Source: Onchidella celtica (lineage: Eukaryota; Mollusca; Gastropoda; Systellommatophora; Onchidiidae). From it: a stretch of DNA of 64,000 nt. The notes beneath the pieces were generated by a model. It was not told where the DNA came from. It was given only the letters and a program-made list of their open reading frames with translations, and ran no database searches. Position 1 is the first letter of the stretch. Every line of letters begins with the position of its first letter. The DNA is taken from contig OZ007570.1 in the NCBI GenBank assembly GCA_963931925.1, positions 64,783,370 through 64,847,369 of the forward strand. Reading direction: 5' to 3'. Positions 48,001-52,810 of this stretch are shown here, piece after piece. The translations under genes and the position numbers were made by a program.

Positions 48001-49758
48001 AAGGAAGTGAAAGAATGACTTAGATACTTTTGTCTGGTATGAAACATACATTTAATATAGCATGGTGCCTTAAACTGAATTAAAGACAGAAAAGTGACAT
48101 GCATTCTTGCAATTAAATTTATCTTGCTGATGATTTTTAAAAACTCCTTGATACCTGCCTTTGCAGTCAAGATAACTGGACTTCATCTGCGGTGATGAGG
48201 GCTAGTTGATTTGTTGACTGCTACAGTAAAACATGTTCCGATCACTTTCTGTCTCATGACAGCGGGTGCGCATAACAGGGACATTCCACTTGGGCCTAAC
48301 TTTTGTACAGATACATGAAAAGGATGTTGGTGGTCGGTTATTTATTATGTCAACAATCTTACTACATGTACAAGTGTACTGTTTTCTTGTTCAGCACTAT
48401 ATGGTCCATTTTTTCCCTTTACTAGGGTTCCATCCTTGATGCTAGAGTGCCAATCATGGAACCTTCTGGAAAGGTAATACATTATAAATTGTGTTTGCTG
48501 TCTTTAATGTGGAATGAGGATACTTATTGTATTGAAATTAATTTATGCTATAAATGTTCTATTCTCAGGGGAGGTAAGTGTAAATAATGCTTATTTATAA
48601 TGAAATGCTATTATATAGGAATTTCTCATGCTACGTCATTATGCATCGATGTAAAAGTATTCAACCCTGTGTCTATTATTAATGTGTCAGCACATTTCAT
48701 TTGAAAATATACCTAACTACCTCCACATTCCTTATCCAGTAGTGGCAGATGAAAGATATTGGACAGTCTGGCGTCTTGTCAATATTTGTGGACATGTGGC
48801 TGAATGTCCAAAATTTGATGAATTTGCATTTTTTAATGAATTTATTTTGGAAAATTAGTTTCTTGGTCCTTAAAAAATTGTCTTCACACAGTCTTTGCAT
48901 GTCCAGTGTTTGTATCTGCTTTAGTTTTTAAACCATTGGTTGTCAAGGTGGCATATAATATGTTTAGCCGCCAGACAAAAGGCACATCTCGCACTACCTG
49001 ATTTGAGAAAATCGTTAAAATACATCAAGGGTCAATTTTATGAATTTTGCGTTTTCAGTATTTTTGAAAAGTTTAAGCGTTTTACTATTCCTTTTCCAAA
49101 TGATAATCCTGTTTGAGAAGAGGAACTGCCTCAAAACTGACATTGAATCAAGTCATCATCAATAATTTTGACTAAAAGCTGAAACTTTAAAAGCATTATT
49201 CTCAGAACTGTGGTTTTGTCACGTTCCTGTCTTTGAGAGGCCATATCTTCTCTGCTAATTAAATTACAGCAGTATTTTTTAAACCAAATCAAAGGCTTTG
49301 AATAACCTATCTGGTGATACCATTATCTCTATACCACCAAAAATGCACAAAGCGCCTCATTTTGTCAGGCGGCTGCACATATTTCATTCTGCAAATGTCC
49401 CATATAAAATCTTAAATGTGATTTTGATAAATTTTAAAATGTAATTTTTTTTCCTGGATATCCTAATTTGATGTTTTTTTTTATCTAATTTCTCGGGGGG
49501 GGGGGGGGTGCTTAATTAGTGTTATTATATGAAGATAAATGCGCATTTTAGATATGCATAGTGTCAGTATATGATACAGCTTGAATCACAGCTCACTTTC
49601 TTATTTTTATGTATTCACAGATTCAAGAGATCAAGCCCTACATGGAGATGTTCCCTTTCCCGTTTTACATTATCCTGAGGGACATTAATGCAATGCCACA
49701 GATTCTGAGTGATGCTTTGAGACAGTGGTTTGAGCTGGTGACAGCTTCTGACAGATAA
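1..49758 (+). CDS. MDN1: Midasin (MDN1), 3' portion, 41 exons, 5' partial
   Basis: Midasin is a dynein-like AAA ATPase of the nucleolus and nucleoplasm that removes Ytm1-type and Rsa4-type assembly factors from pre-60S particles. Exons read from the sequence: 1-268, 896-993, 4036-4188, 4890-4985, 8784-8878, 9286-9421, 11052-11187, 11666-11775, 12371-12475, 12821-12976, 14034-14190, 14812-14861, 15406-15502, 15927-16020, 16560-16659, 16992-17107, 17420-17501, 17917-18117, 18553-18623, 19145-19539, 20719-20795, 21261-21560, 22580-22717, 23146-23281, 23978-24132, 24459-24626, 25308-25425, 26253-26377, 26760-26891, 29737-29925, 30776-30877, 32295-32627, 32989-33201, 33837-33926, 34266-34381, 34952-35126, 35767-35840, 36367-36481, 43465-43677, 48426-48473, 49621-49758. 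All borders are GT/AG and phases match throughout, giving 1956 residues. The end resembles the known midasin C-terminus ([11 protein letters not shown] then stop). The AAA ring lies upstream of the window. Exon 39 has a CAAG acceptor, the least standard border. Confidence 0.95.
1213..3867 (-). mobile_element. Decayed TIR DNA transposon with transposase remnants
   Basis: Inverted repeats at 1213-1243 and 3837-3867 (starting TCGTCGCTTCCATGACGAAC) match at all but one of 31 positions. The motif GGACAGTTCGTCATGG recurs near both ends (around 1465, 1530, 3605, 3683 and 3850), like subterminal transposase sites. The minus strand carries broken coding pieces at 3552-3130, 2917-2717 and 2724-2434. 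Their text ([41 protein letters not shown]) resembles a repeat-encoded DDE-type protein family common in invertebrate genomes but rarely named. At least two frame breaks separate the pieces, so it is not functional. No clear target duplication was found. It lies in MDN1 intron 2. Confidence 0.7.
1906..2158. repeat. CT-rich then CA-rich microsatellite tract
   Basis: Long stretches of CTCTCT (about 1906-2030) grade into CACACA (about 2075-2158) inside the 1213-3867 transposon. Open frames across it are low-complexity artefacts. Confidence 0.9.
5388..8435 (-). mobile_element. Whole-looking non-LTR retrotransposon (LINE, RTE-like), 3048 bp
   Basis: The element is bounded by a perfect 13-bp target duplication, AGTCTTCCAGAAT, at 5375-5387 and 8436-8448. 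On the minus strand its 3' tail is a short ATG repeat, typical of RTE-type LINEs. It has about 60 bp of 5' leader, one long reading frame, and almost no 3' UTR. It sits in MDN1 intron 4 in the opposite orientation to the gene. The exact duplication and open frame suggest a recent insertion. The clade (RTE or a close relative) is inferred from architecture. Confidence 0.9.
5405..8374 (-). CDS. LINE endonuclease-reverse transcriptase, 989 aa, open
   Basis: The frame is open from the ATG at 8374-8372 to the stop at 5407-5405. An earlier in-frame ATG at 8545 lies in flanking host DNA beyond the target duplication, so it is not the real start. An APE-type endonuclease spans about residues 22-270: it opens [12 protein letters not shown] and ends with GSDHHML (catalytic D258 and H259). 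The reverse transcriptase contains [43 protein letters not shown] and the FADD active site (residues 733-736). The C-terminus has the [14 protein letters not shown] and [17 protein letters not shown] stretches usual in such LINEs. All key motifs visible are intact. Confidence 0.92.
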   Translation of the reverse strand: MKDNGQSRKDSTGLTAPSSNKSLRIASWNVRSMYEAGKSAQVTMEMRRYRLHILGVSETRWIQSGLKQLNSGEKILYSGREDKKHTEGVAIILSKHAQRSLRGWEPYGRRIILASFTTKNKNINMNIVQIYAPTNEATDEDKDDFYNQLQEIVDTLPRKDVNIIMGDANAKIGQDNTGYEDIMGCNALGQMNENGERFASFCYVIGGSVFPHKRIHKATWISPDGVTENQIDHFCITRRFRRSLEDVIVQRGADVGSDHHMLLARLKLRLKKQGTRAGTKRRKFQVSLLDGDKKEEFQLTLRNRFKPLVDLEETVDLETHWAKVKGVFTSTCQDVLGEKKVEHKEWISQKSLDLIRIRRDLKEQVNASRTRSSRVGNQEEYRASAKEVKKSIKKDKEEFIGMLAEKAEKAATGGHMRILYQTTKTLAGKYGKPEVPVKDYNRKAIFGKEAQAKRWIEHFNSLLNRPPPSNPPDILPARNDLPISCDPPTKAEINDAIKQLNRGKAAGPDQIPPEALKADAAGAAEGLHSLFSRIWIGGKFPKDWKEGHLVKLPKKGDLSNCSNYRGIILLSIPGKVFNRIILKRIQNATDPKLREEQAGFRSNRSTTDQIATLRIIVEQSLEWNSQLIVNFLDYEKAFDSIDRETLWRILRHYGIPEKMVNLIKSMYEGTSCRVVHDGELTDSFDIKTGVRQGCLLSPFLFVLVIDWLMKETTSGGRNGIQWTPWTQLDDLDFADDLALLSHTHDHMQAKTTALNKISESIGLRIHPAKSKVLKIVAPPSAQVRVGDQPLEDVESFCYLGSIINNKGGTEAEVKARIGKAQASFTSLSKIWRTKDISLKTKLRIFNSNVKSVLLYGCETWNASQACIKRIQVFINRCLRKLLKIRWTDKVSNEIVWKRTRQSPVREEIGRRRWRWIGHTLRRPGNSITKKVLDWNPQGKRSRGRPRGTWRRARENDVQRSGKTWNNVKRLAHDREGWKVFVGGLYPDPG
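9497..9910 (-). mobile_element. Helitron-like element, 3' tail and body fragment
   Basis: Read on the minus strand the terminus is a perfect GC hairpin (CCGGGCAATGCCCGG), eight bases, then CTAG followed by T at 9496, the layout of a Helitron 3' end. A poly-C run (9541-9556) follows in the body. The block around 9599-9660 matches a plus-oriented copy near 62700-62770 and a block at 10467-10545. No Rep/helicase coding was seen, so it would be non-autonomous. Family assignment is inference from the terminus. Confidence 0.6.
9917..10422. mobile_element. TIR MITE with CAGGGTTCA ends, 6-bp duplication
   Basis: Ends CAGGGTTCACACAGGTCCTT and, reverse-complemented, CAGGGTTCATACAAAGTCTT form imperfect inverted repeats rich in AGTCCTTAAA. 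The flanks repeat TGATGT (9911-9916 and 10423-10428). The core holds a tandem duplication. CAGGGTTC ends recall hAT elements, but hATs make 8-bp duplications, so the superfamily is open. Confidence 0.7.
10044..10240. repeat. Exact 100-bp tandem duplication inside a MITE
   Basis: Bases 10044-10140 and 10144-10240 are identical over 97 positions at a 100-bp offset. Identity implies a recent duplication. Confidence 0.95.
10429..10615 (-). repeat. Second copy of the Helitron-like body
   Basis: Starts with a CT run, then matches 9575-9660 (CTTCAGAACTCATGCGC and TGGTTACTTTTTATGACA). Its end matches 9850-9910 (AAAGGCAGGAGGGAGGC and GTTGAGGAGAAAGCATTATT). The two copies flank the MITE at 9917-10422, so the arrangement is a tandem pair. 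Confidence 0.7.
12106..12221. mobile_element. Short TTAA-flanked MITE (116 bp)
   Basis: TTAA at 12102-12105 and 12222-12225 flanks ends CCCTTCACAGC and, reverse-complemented, CCCTGTCACTGC. TTAA duplications with CCC ends fit piggyBac-type MITEs. Lies in MDN1 intron 8. Confidence 0.6.
13060..13684 (+). mobile_element. 5'-truncated CR1/L2-type LINE 3' end
   Basis: A coding remnant at 13109-13438 reads [44 protein letters not shown] and [10 protein letters not shown], the standard C-terminus of CR1/L2 reverse transcriptases. It is followed by a 3' UTR ending GGCGCTATATAAATGATC and an ATT repeat, the usual 3' end of such LINEs. The 5' border (about 13060) is approximate. Lies in MDN1 intron 10, sense orientation. 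Confidence 0.85.
13708..13999 (+). mobile_element. tRNA-derived SINE
   Basis: The head resembles a tRNA: an A-box-like TGGTCTAGAGATAAGG and a B-box-like GGTTCAGTTCC about 35 bp later. The body runs to an A-rich tail (13979-13999). It abuts the ATT tail of the LINE fragment and ends 34 bp before MDN1 exon 11. No clean target duplication was found. Confidence 0.75.
15036..15275. mobile_element. TTAA-flanked MITE (240 bp)
   Basis: TTAA at 15032-15035 and 15276-15279; ends CCCTAAGGACCC and, reverse-complemented, CCCCATGACTCTG. CCC ends and TTAA targets fit a piggyBac-type non-autonomous element. Confidence 0.5.
19618..20373. mobile_element. GC-rich TTAA-flanked MITE (756 bp)
   Basis: TTAA at 19614-19617 and 20374-20377. 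Ends CCCTCACCCTGCGCGGGGC and, reverse-complemented, CCCATACCCCGCGCGC are inverted. Inside, the motif GGTCACTGACC recurs near both ends (about 19739 and 20328). Its high GC stands out sharply in the AT-rich intron. piggyBac-type is the likely source. Confidence 0.7.
21767..22484. mobile_element. TIR MITE related to the 9917 element
   Basis: Ends CAGTGCTCCCACAGGTCCTTA and (reverse-complemented) ATGCTTCCCACAGGTCCTTA are inverted, and both subterminal regions are full of AGTCCTTAAA as in the element at 9917-10422. Possible duplication GTTCTAAT/GAACTAAT is imperfect. Lies in MDN1 intron 22. Confidence 0.65.
23386..23826. mobile_element. Small TIR element in MDN1 intron 24
   Basis: TCATATCCTTTGTCTG at 23386 is repeated in inverted form at 23811-23826 with one mismatch in 16. 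No target duplication is evident and no coding domain was recognised. Confidence 0.5.
24901..25213. mobile_element. Possible TTAA-flanked MITE
   Basis: TTAA at 24897-24900 and 25214-25217 with ends CCTTAGAAAACG and, reverse-complemented, CCCTAAGGAGCC. The inverted match is short, so this is tentative. Confidence 0.35.
25426..26252. other. MDN1 intron 27, nothing recognised
   Basis: AT-rich intron with no repeat structure or coding signal that I can support. Confidence 0.6.
27810..27950 (+). repeat. Dispersed repeat, copy 1 of 3
   Basis: ATGGCTGCTACAG, CACGATCCTCC, and GAGTTTGCACAGCATGGACA recur in the same order at 29185-29300 and, more diverged, at 42865-42960. Possibly SINE-derived; ends undefined. 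Confidence 0.6.
28906..29077. mobile_element. Fold-back MITE-like palindrome
   Basis: GGCCAGGTGCCCGCACCAGC at the left is matched by the reverse complement AGCTAGGTGCAGACCAGC at the right. Inside, GGTGGTGACATCAC pairs with a reverse-complemented GATGGTGACGTCAC, so most of the length folds on itself. Confidence 0.55.
29185..29300 (+). repeat. Dispersed repeat, copy 2 of 3
   Basis: Same order of motifs as copy 1 (ATGGCTGCAACA, CTCGATCCTCCCTGG, GGGAGTTTGCACAGCACGGAC). Confidence 0.6.
31305..31630 (-). mobile_element. tRNA-like SINE with 15-bp target duplication
   Basis: A perfect 15-bp repeat CTTTACATCCGCATG (31290-31304 and 31631-31645) brackets the insertion. On the minus strand it contains an A-box-like GAGTGGCCCAACGGTTAAGC and a B-box-like GGTCACGGGTTCTAGTCCC with a spacing that would suit a long-variable-arm (Ser/Leu type) tRNA. 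About 75 bp of unrelated sequence precede the tRNA-like part, which is unusual for a simple tRNA SINE. Confidence 0.75.
31728..31902. repeat. Interrupted palindrome
   Basis: Outer arms 31734-31750 and 31880-31896 pair with one mismatch; inner arms 31767-31786 and 31844-31863 pair perfectly over 20 bp. The two paired blocks are separated by unpaired 16-base segments. Could be a fold-back element. Confidence 0.8.
32628..35766. other. MDN1 introns 32-36, nothing beyond exons
   Basis: Between exons 33 to 36 the introns are AT-rich without recognisable elements. Confidence 0.5.
36566..37019 (-). mobile_element. Helitron-like repeat, tandem copy A
   Basis: Minus-strand 3' end: hairpin CCCGGATAATGCCGGG, eight bases, CTAG then T. 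The body matches the adjacent copy B in order (GATCATTGTATTTT, CCTGAAAC, GATACAAAAG, CACCACAATGAATTACTCCC). Non-autonomous. Confidence 0.6.
37027..37415 (-). mobile_element. Helitron-like repeat, tandem copy B
   Basis: Diverged tandem neighbour of copy A; its 3' end reads CTAA then T, also allowed by the Helitron CTRR rule. Hairpin bases are partly eroded, so this copy is older or from another subfamily. Confidence 0.55.
37761..38987. mobile_element. hAT-like non-autonomous element
   Basis: Ends TAGGGTGTGCGAATCC and (reverse-complemented) TAAGGGTGTGCGAGTAAC are inverted. Both subterminal regions repeat the palindrome-rich motif GAATCGAGTACTCGATTCC many times (37785-37895 and 38838-38970). 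The core is GTT/GTG microsatellite (37980-38200), poly-T (38320-38420) and GTT again (38550-38620). TAGGGTGTGCG ends fit hAT, but no clean 8-bp duplication was found. Confidence 0.65.
37980..38200. repeat. GTG/GTT trinucleotide microsatellite
   Basis: Interrupted TTG, CTG and GTG repeats in the core of the hAT-like element. Reading frames here are low-complexity artefacts. Confidence 0.9.
39502..39937. repeat. Interleaved inverted repeats A-B-A'-B'
   Basis: A (39502-39595) is the inverse of A' (39722-39803) apart from two small gaps. B (39597-39723) is the inverse of B' (39811-39937) over 127 bp with about one mismatch. The order A-B-A'-B' is not a simple hairpin. Every block has a GCGCTCGAGTA-type motif. 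A diverged relative of part of B lies at 41915-41970. Confidence 0.9.
40215..41620. repeat. Scattered degenerate GTTACGTACATCA/TTGACA motif
   Basis: GTTACG followed by ACAT and then TTGACA or GACACC recurs at about 40225, 40370, 40540, 40725, 40760, 40980, 41155 and 41350. No coding region was seen. Possibly subterminal repeats of the element to which 39502-39937 belongs. Confidence 0.5.
41761..42655. repeat. CTAGATCTAGA-rich tract
   Basis: Palindromic CTAGATCTAG and TCTAGACTAGA words occur again and again, including a 27-bp tandem pair at 41761-41810. A short similar run is at 47230-47258. Confidence 0.75.
42840..42960 (+). repeat. Dispersed repeat, copy 3 of 3
   Basis: Diverged copy: ATGATCCTCCCTTGCCTCATT, then GGGACTACAGAACATGGACA. 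Confidence 0.45.
43802..44291. mobile_element. TIR MITE with 9-bp target duplication
   Basis: TATTTTTAT flanks both sides (43793-43801 and 44292-44300). Ends GGCACTGTCCTTTTGCACCG and (reverse-complemented) GGCAGCGTTCTTTCTCACCG match at 15 of 20. A 9-bp duplication with GG ends would suit a Mutator-type element. Lies in MDN1 intron 39. Confidence 0.65.
44301..45452. other. MDN1 intron 39 segment, nothing recognised
   Basis: AT-rich sequence with T runs at 44858-44871 and 44960-44971, lying between two TIR elements. Confidence 0.5.
45463..47810 (-). mobile_element. TIR element carrying a THAP-domain gene, 2348 bp
   Basis: The inverted repeats at 45463-45515 and 47758-47810 are identical over 53 bp (starting GAGGCGTTCTCACTACAGGC) and the flanks repeat AGTTTCTGAC (45453-45462, 47811-47820). 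The only recognisable coding region is a THAP-domain frame on the minus strand. No transposase core was seen, so the element is probably non-autonomous. THAP fingers occur in P, Kolobok and some other transposases, but the 10-bp duplication differs from P (8 bp) and Kolobok (TTAA). Confidence 0.85.
46724..47182 (-). CDS. THAP-type zinc finger protein, 152 aa, inside TIR element
   Basis: The protein starts [14 protein letters not shown] and shows the C2CH pattern of THAP fingers: two Cys (residues 5 and 10), a Trp in HEWVASLP, then C-A-L-H (GICALHWP) about residues 58-61, with YGFPKD between as in many THAP domains. The rest is Ser/Thr/Pro-rich with a short C-terminal helix ([16 protein letters not shown]). 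THAP domains bind DNA. It may be the whole product or a first exon; no other exon was found in the element. Confidence 0.7.
   Translation of the reverse strand: MGRKCSVFGCKTGYKTDDSKEKIPIYGFPKDKTKCHEWVASLPNKLNVEDVIGNMGICALHWPKDVPTTKIQSSRHYVPAVPPSVFPNVPSSCVPTSTSTTPRRRKMSTQEACAVDIDEMSEFLELDSLKSESFHDLLSRKLKDLGFLANEY
48474..49620. other. MDN1 intron 40, poly-G tract only
   Basis: No element recognised except a G run of about 13 bases near 49495-49507. Confidence 0.6.
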
Positions 49759-49766
49759 CCTACATA

Positions 49767-50459
49767 CAGTGCACTCTCCCGATAACGACATGGCTCGGGA
49801 CCAGAGGTGCATGTCGTTATCGGGAACATGTCGTTATTCGGAGATTTTCAAGATGGCGGAAAAAGGGGTGTGGTTAGACCCTTAGAATGTAACGTACCAA
49901 CCATAGTGGGTGATCAGTGATCGGACTTTCCAAACATGTAAAATACACGAAGTGTGTGTGTGTGTTGTGTGTGTTGTTTTGTTTTTTTTTGTTTGTTTTT
50001 TTTGTTGTTGTTGTTTTTTGTGTCATTTTCCCTCTGTTGTTTATCCGGGCTTGGGACCGGCATGAGTGCAGCTGTATTTAATAATACAACTGAACACATG
50101 GCCACATTAAAAATGTTTTTTTTTTTTGTTTTTTTTTTGTTTGTTTGTTTGTTTTTTTTTTAAACTAACAGTCGGATTTCGATTTAGGGAAGAAATCCAT
50201 AATCCCGGTCTGTCGCTTGTTGCTGCAAATCATAGGGCCGGAAACAATATTTTAGCTATTTTTATTTTTGTATCTAGCAAAGTCACAGCCGATTATTGCT
50301 AACTCAATGTCGTTATCCGGAGAGTGGTCTAAAAAGTATGTCGCTATTTAGAGAGTTTTATTACTAATAACATATAGTAAAAAAATCGGGACCGGGGGTC
50401 AATGTCGTTATCGGGAGAATGTCGTTATTCGGAGATGTCGTAATCGGGAGAGTGCACTG
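49767..50459. mobile_element. TA-flanked MITE copy 1 in MDN1 3' UTR
   Basis: Ends CAGTGCACTCTCCCGATAAC and, reverse-complemented, CAGTGCACTCTCCCGATTAC, flanked by TA (49765-49766, 50460-50461). The CAGT start and TA target suit a pogo/Tigger or other Tc1/mariner-type MITE. ATGTCGTTATCGGGA and ATGTCGTTATTCGGAGA are repeated at both ends. The core has GT repeats and long T runs (50115-50161). Confidence 0.85.
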
Positions 50460-50769
50460 TAATAATGATGCATCAGTCTTTCACTCTACATGTAATTGTC
50501 ATACCATGAACTTTGTACCTTGTAATTCTCTTAACCATGTAATCCAGCAAAAATGGATTTATGGCATTTCATAGTTTCTGTGTTCAATTTTTAGTGATGG
50601 TATCTGTGCTTTTCAGTTGCAAGTATGCGGTTAAGTTCTTTACAATTATAGGTACTTGTGCTTGAAAATGAGAGAGAATAATATGCTGAACATGCAAAAA
50701 GAAAAATATGTTGCACAGCGATTTCAGGTTGTGGAAGTTCATGTATTTCATCAATAGAAAATGTTTTAA

Positions 50770-50775
50770 AATAAA
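50770..50775 (+). promoter_or_regulatory. MDN1: Candidate MDN1 polyadenylation signal AATAAA
   Basis: Canonical hexamer, first seen downstream of the MDN1 stop, just beyond the MITE and followed by T/G-rich sequence. Confidence 0.45.
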
Positions 50776-51817
50776 ATGTACAATTGAATCTAAACAGATT
50801 TGGGTTTGTTTCATTTCTAGTTCATTTACCAGTTTTTAAATTGAAGCAGCTTTGTGACATTTTATTCTATACTATGTCAAATGAGACAATCACTATTCAT
50901 TCATCTAATCTTTGAGCACCAACATGTAACGGAAATGACATGCACCTGCTCTGCACTCGCAAACTGGATTTATTTTGAATTGAAAATGAACCTTCAAAAA
51001 TCAAATACTGTAAATTATCCAAGGGCTGAAAATCCATAATTCAGAAGTATAAAAAATAAATTGTAGAATTTTACTAAAAACATTAAATTTGCACACACAG
51101 GTAATCATTCTGACAACACCAGTATGGAAGTTTCCTACTGTAAATTGTAATATTAAACTTTTTTGCTACATTGTTTGAATGCATAAGTAACTCAGGATAC
51201 TATCTCTCCCCCAGCAGTTTTTGTTTTTTTTCTATGGGGGTCAGACTTCCAATGTTTCAGGTAAACTGCCTATACTGAGTAAGCGAGACCATTCATATGT
51301 GTACAATCATCAAAGTCACTGTTCCAAATACATGCATTTGTGATTTACAGCTCGCCAACTCAAGGCTGGGGATTACCGGAGCAGACATGATTTCAGGAGC
51401 TGTATAAGAATAAAATCGCTCGCTACACTGAGTTTTTATGGAAGCAGAAATCTACAAATACATGTACAGTGAAATTTAATTGGTCTGTTTGAAAATCTGA
51501 AAAATATAAACAGCACTTTTAATCAGTCAACACAATAACACATCTTATTACACAACGAAGAAACCATACACCAAAAAACACGTGCAGCTTGAAGATGGTC
51601 CGGTAGTATGAACATAAAAGCATGCTATTTGTTCACATACATCACTATTAATTAATCTGTCAGACTTCATTCCTGCACACTCCTGTTTTTATAAAACCCT
51701 GATTCTGACAATTCAGTTGCAAACTGTCACATGATGACAAAATTATTAGCCTAAATGACACTGTGGATACAGAATTAGAATTGTTACAAGAATTCAGATA
51801 ATATGCTGTTACAACTA

Positions 51818-52599
51818 CAGTGCACTCTCCCGATAACGACATGGCTCGGGACCAGAGGTGCATGTCGTTATCGGGAACATGTCGTTATTCGGAGATTTTC
51901 AAGATGGCGGAAAAAGGGGTGTGGTTAGACCCTTAGAATGTAACGTATCAACCATAGTGGGTGATCAGTGATCGGACTTTCCAAACATGTAAAATACACG
52001 AAGTGTGTGTGTGTGTTGTTTAGTTTTTTTTGTTTGTTTGTTTTTTTTGTTGTTGTTTTTTGTGTGTCATTTTCCCTCTGTTGTTTATCCGGGCTTGGGA
52101 CTGGCATGAGTGCAGCTGTATTTAATAATACAACTGAACACATGGGTGAATACAATCGATTCAGCGGTCAGCGATGTGATGACTGACTCATTTAATGCGC
52201 GTCACCCTTTTTGTTCCGACGACAATAGACACAGGTGTGTTTTCATTGGCCGATAACAAAGCGATCTCATTGGCCGATAACAAAGCGATCTCATTGGCTA
52301 TGAGGTGCCTCTGGTAGGACATTTCATTGGTCGGAAAAGAAGTGTTTTTATTGGCTCAGAGAATGAAATGAAACTGACCGGAAACAATATTTTAGCTATT
52401 TTTATTTTTGTATCTAGCAAAGTCACAGCCGATTATTGCTAACTCAATGTCGTTATCCGGAGAGTGGTCTAAAAAGCATGTCGCTATTTAGAGAGTTTTA
52501 TTACTAATAACATATAGTAAAAAAATCGGGACCGGGGGTCAATGTCGTTATCGGGAGAATGTCGTTATTCGGAGATGTCGTAATCGGGAGAGTGCACTG
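51818..52599. mobile_element. TA-flanked MITE copy 2, different core
   Basis: Same ends as copy 1 with TA at 51816-51817 and 52600-52601. About 325 bp at the left and 220 bp at the right are nearly identical to copy 1. The middle (52145-52376) is unrelated and holds repeats of CATTGGCCGATAACAAAGCG. Confidence 0.85.
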
Positions 52600-52601
52600 T
52601 A

Positions 52602-52808
52602 CATACGTTCCCCAAGTTTTTTGCGCCAGGGGTATGTAGGTAGATATTTAATTTAAAGCCTTTTGTGACTCCACAGCTAGAGAGCTCCTCCCGAAATTAC
52701 TTACATTTTCTTTTTGTTTTCCTCCTGTTTTGTGATTGAAAGGGTAGGGGGCAGGGTTAGGGATAATCCTATACGTATGCGCAACGCAAAACGCTTGGGG
52801 ACAGTACG
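52602..52808. mobile_element. Small TA-flanked palindromic MITE abutting copy 2
   Basis: Ends CATACGTTCCCCAAG and (reverse-complemented) CGTACTGTCCCCAAG are inverted (19 of 24 over the longer arms), with TA at 52600-52601 and 52809-52810. The left TA is the right TA of the preceding MITE. Confidence 0.6.
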
Positions 52809-52810
52809 TA

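Larger units (their letters stand above)
33837..49758 (+). other. MDN1: MDN1 exons 34-41: C-terminal VWA (MIDAS) domain
   Basis: The domain begins near residue 1741 of the partial protein, after the very conserved [20 protein letters not shown] stretch. The metal-binding MIDAS motif D-x-S-x-S is intact as DDSAS (residues 1749-1753, exon 36). Later VWA elements are present: [14 protein letters not shown] (exons 37-38), [17 protein letters not shown] (exon 39) and [16 protein letters not shown] (exon 41). In known midasins this domain binds the UBL domain of Rsa4/NLE1 or Ytm1/WDR12. The intron between exons 38 and 39 is about 7 kb and the next is about 4.7 kb, both loaded with transposons. Confidence 0.92.
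49759..50790 (+). other. MDN1: Probable MDN1 3' UTR
   Basis: The first AATAAA hexamer seen after the stop is at 50770-50775, so a transcript using it would have a 3' UTR of about 1 kb. Two thirds of that length is a TA-flanked MITE that starts eight bases after the stop codon. The transcript end is inference. Confidence 0.5.
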
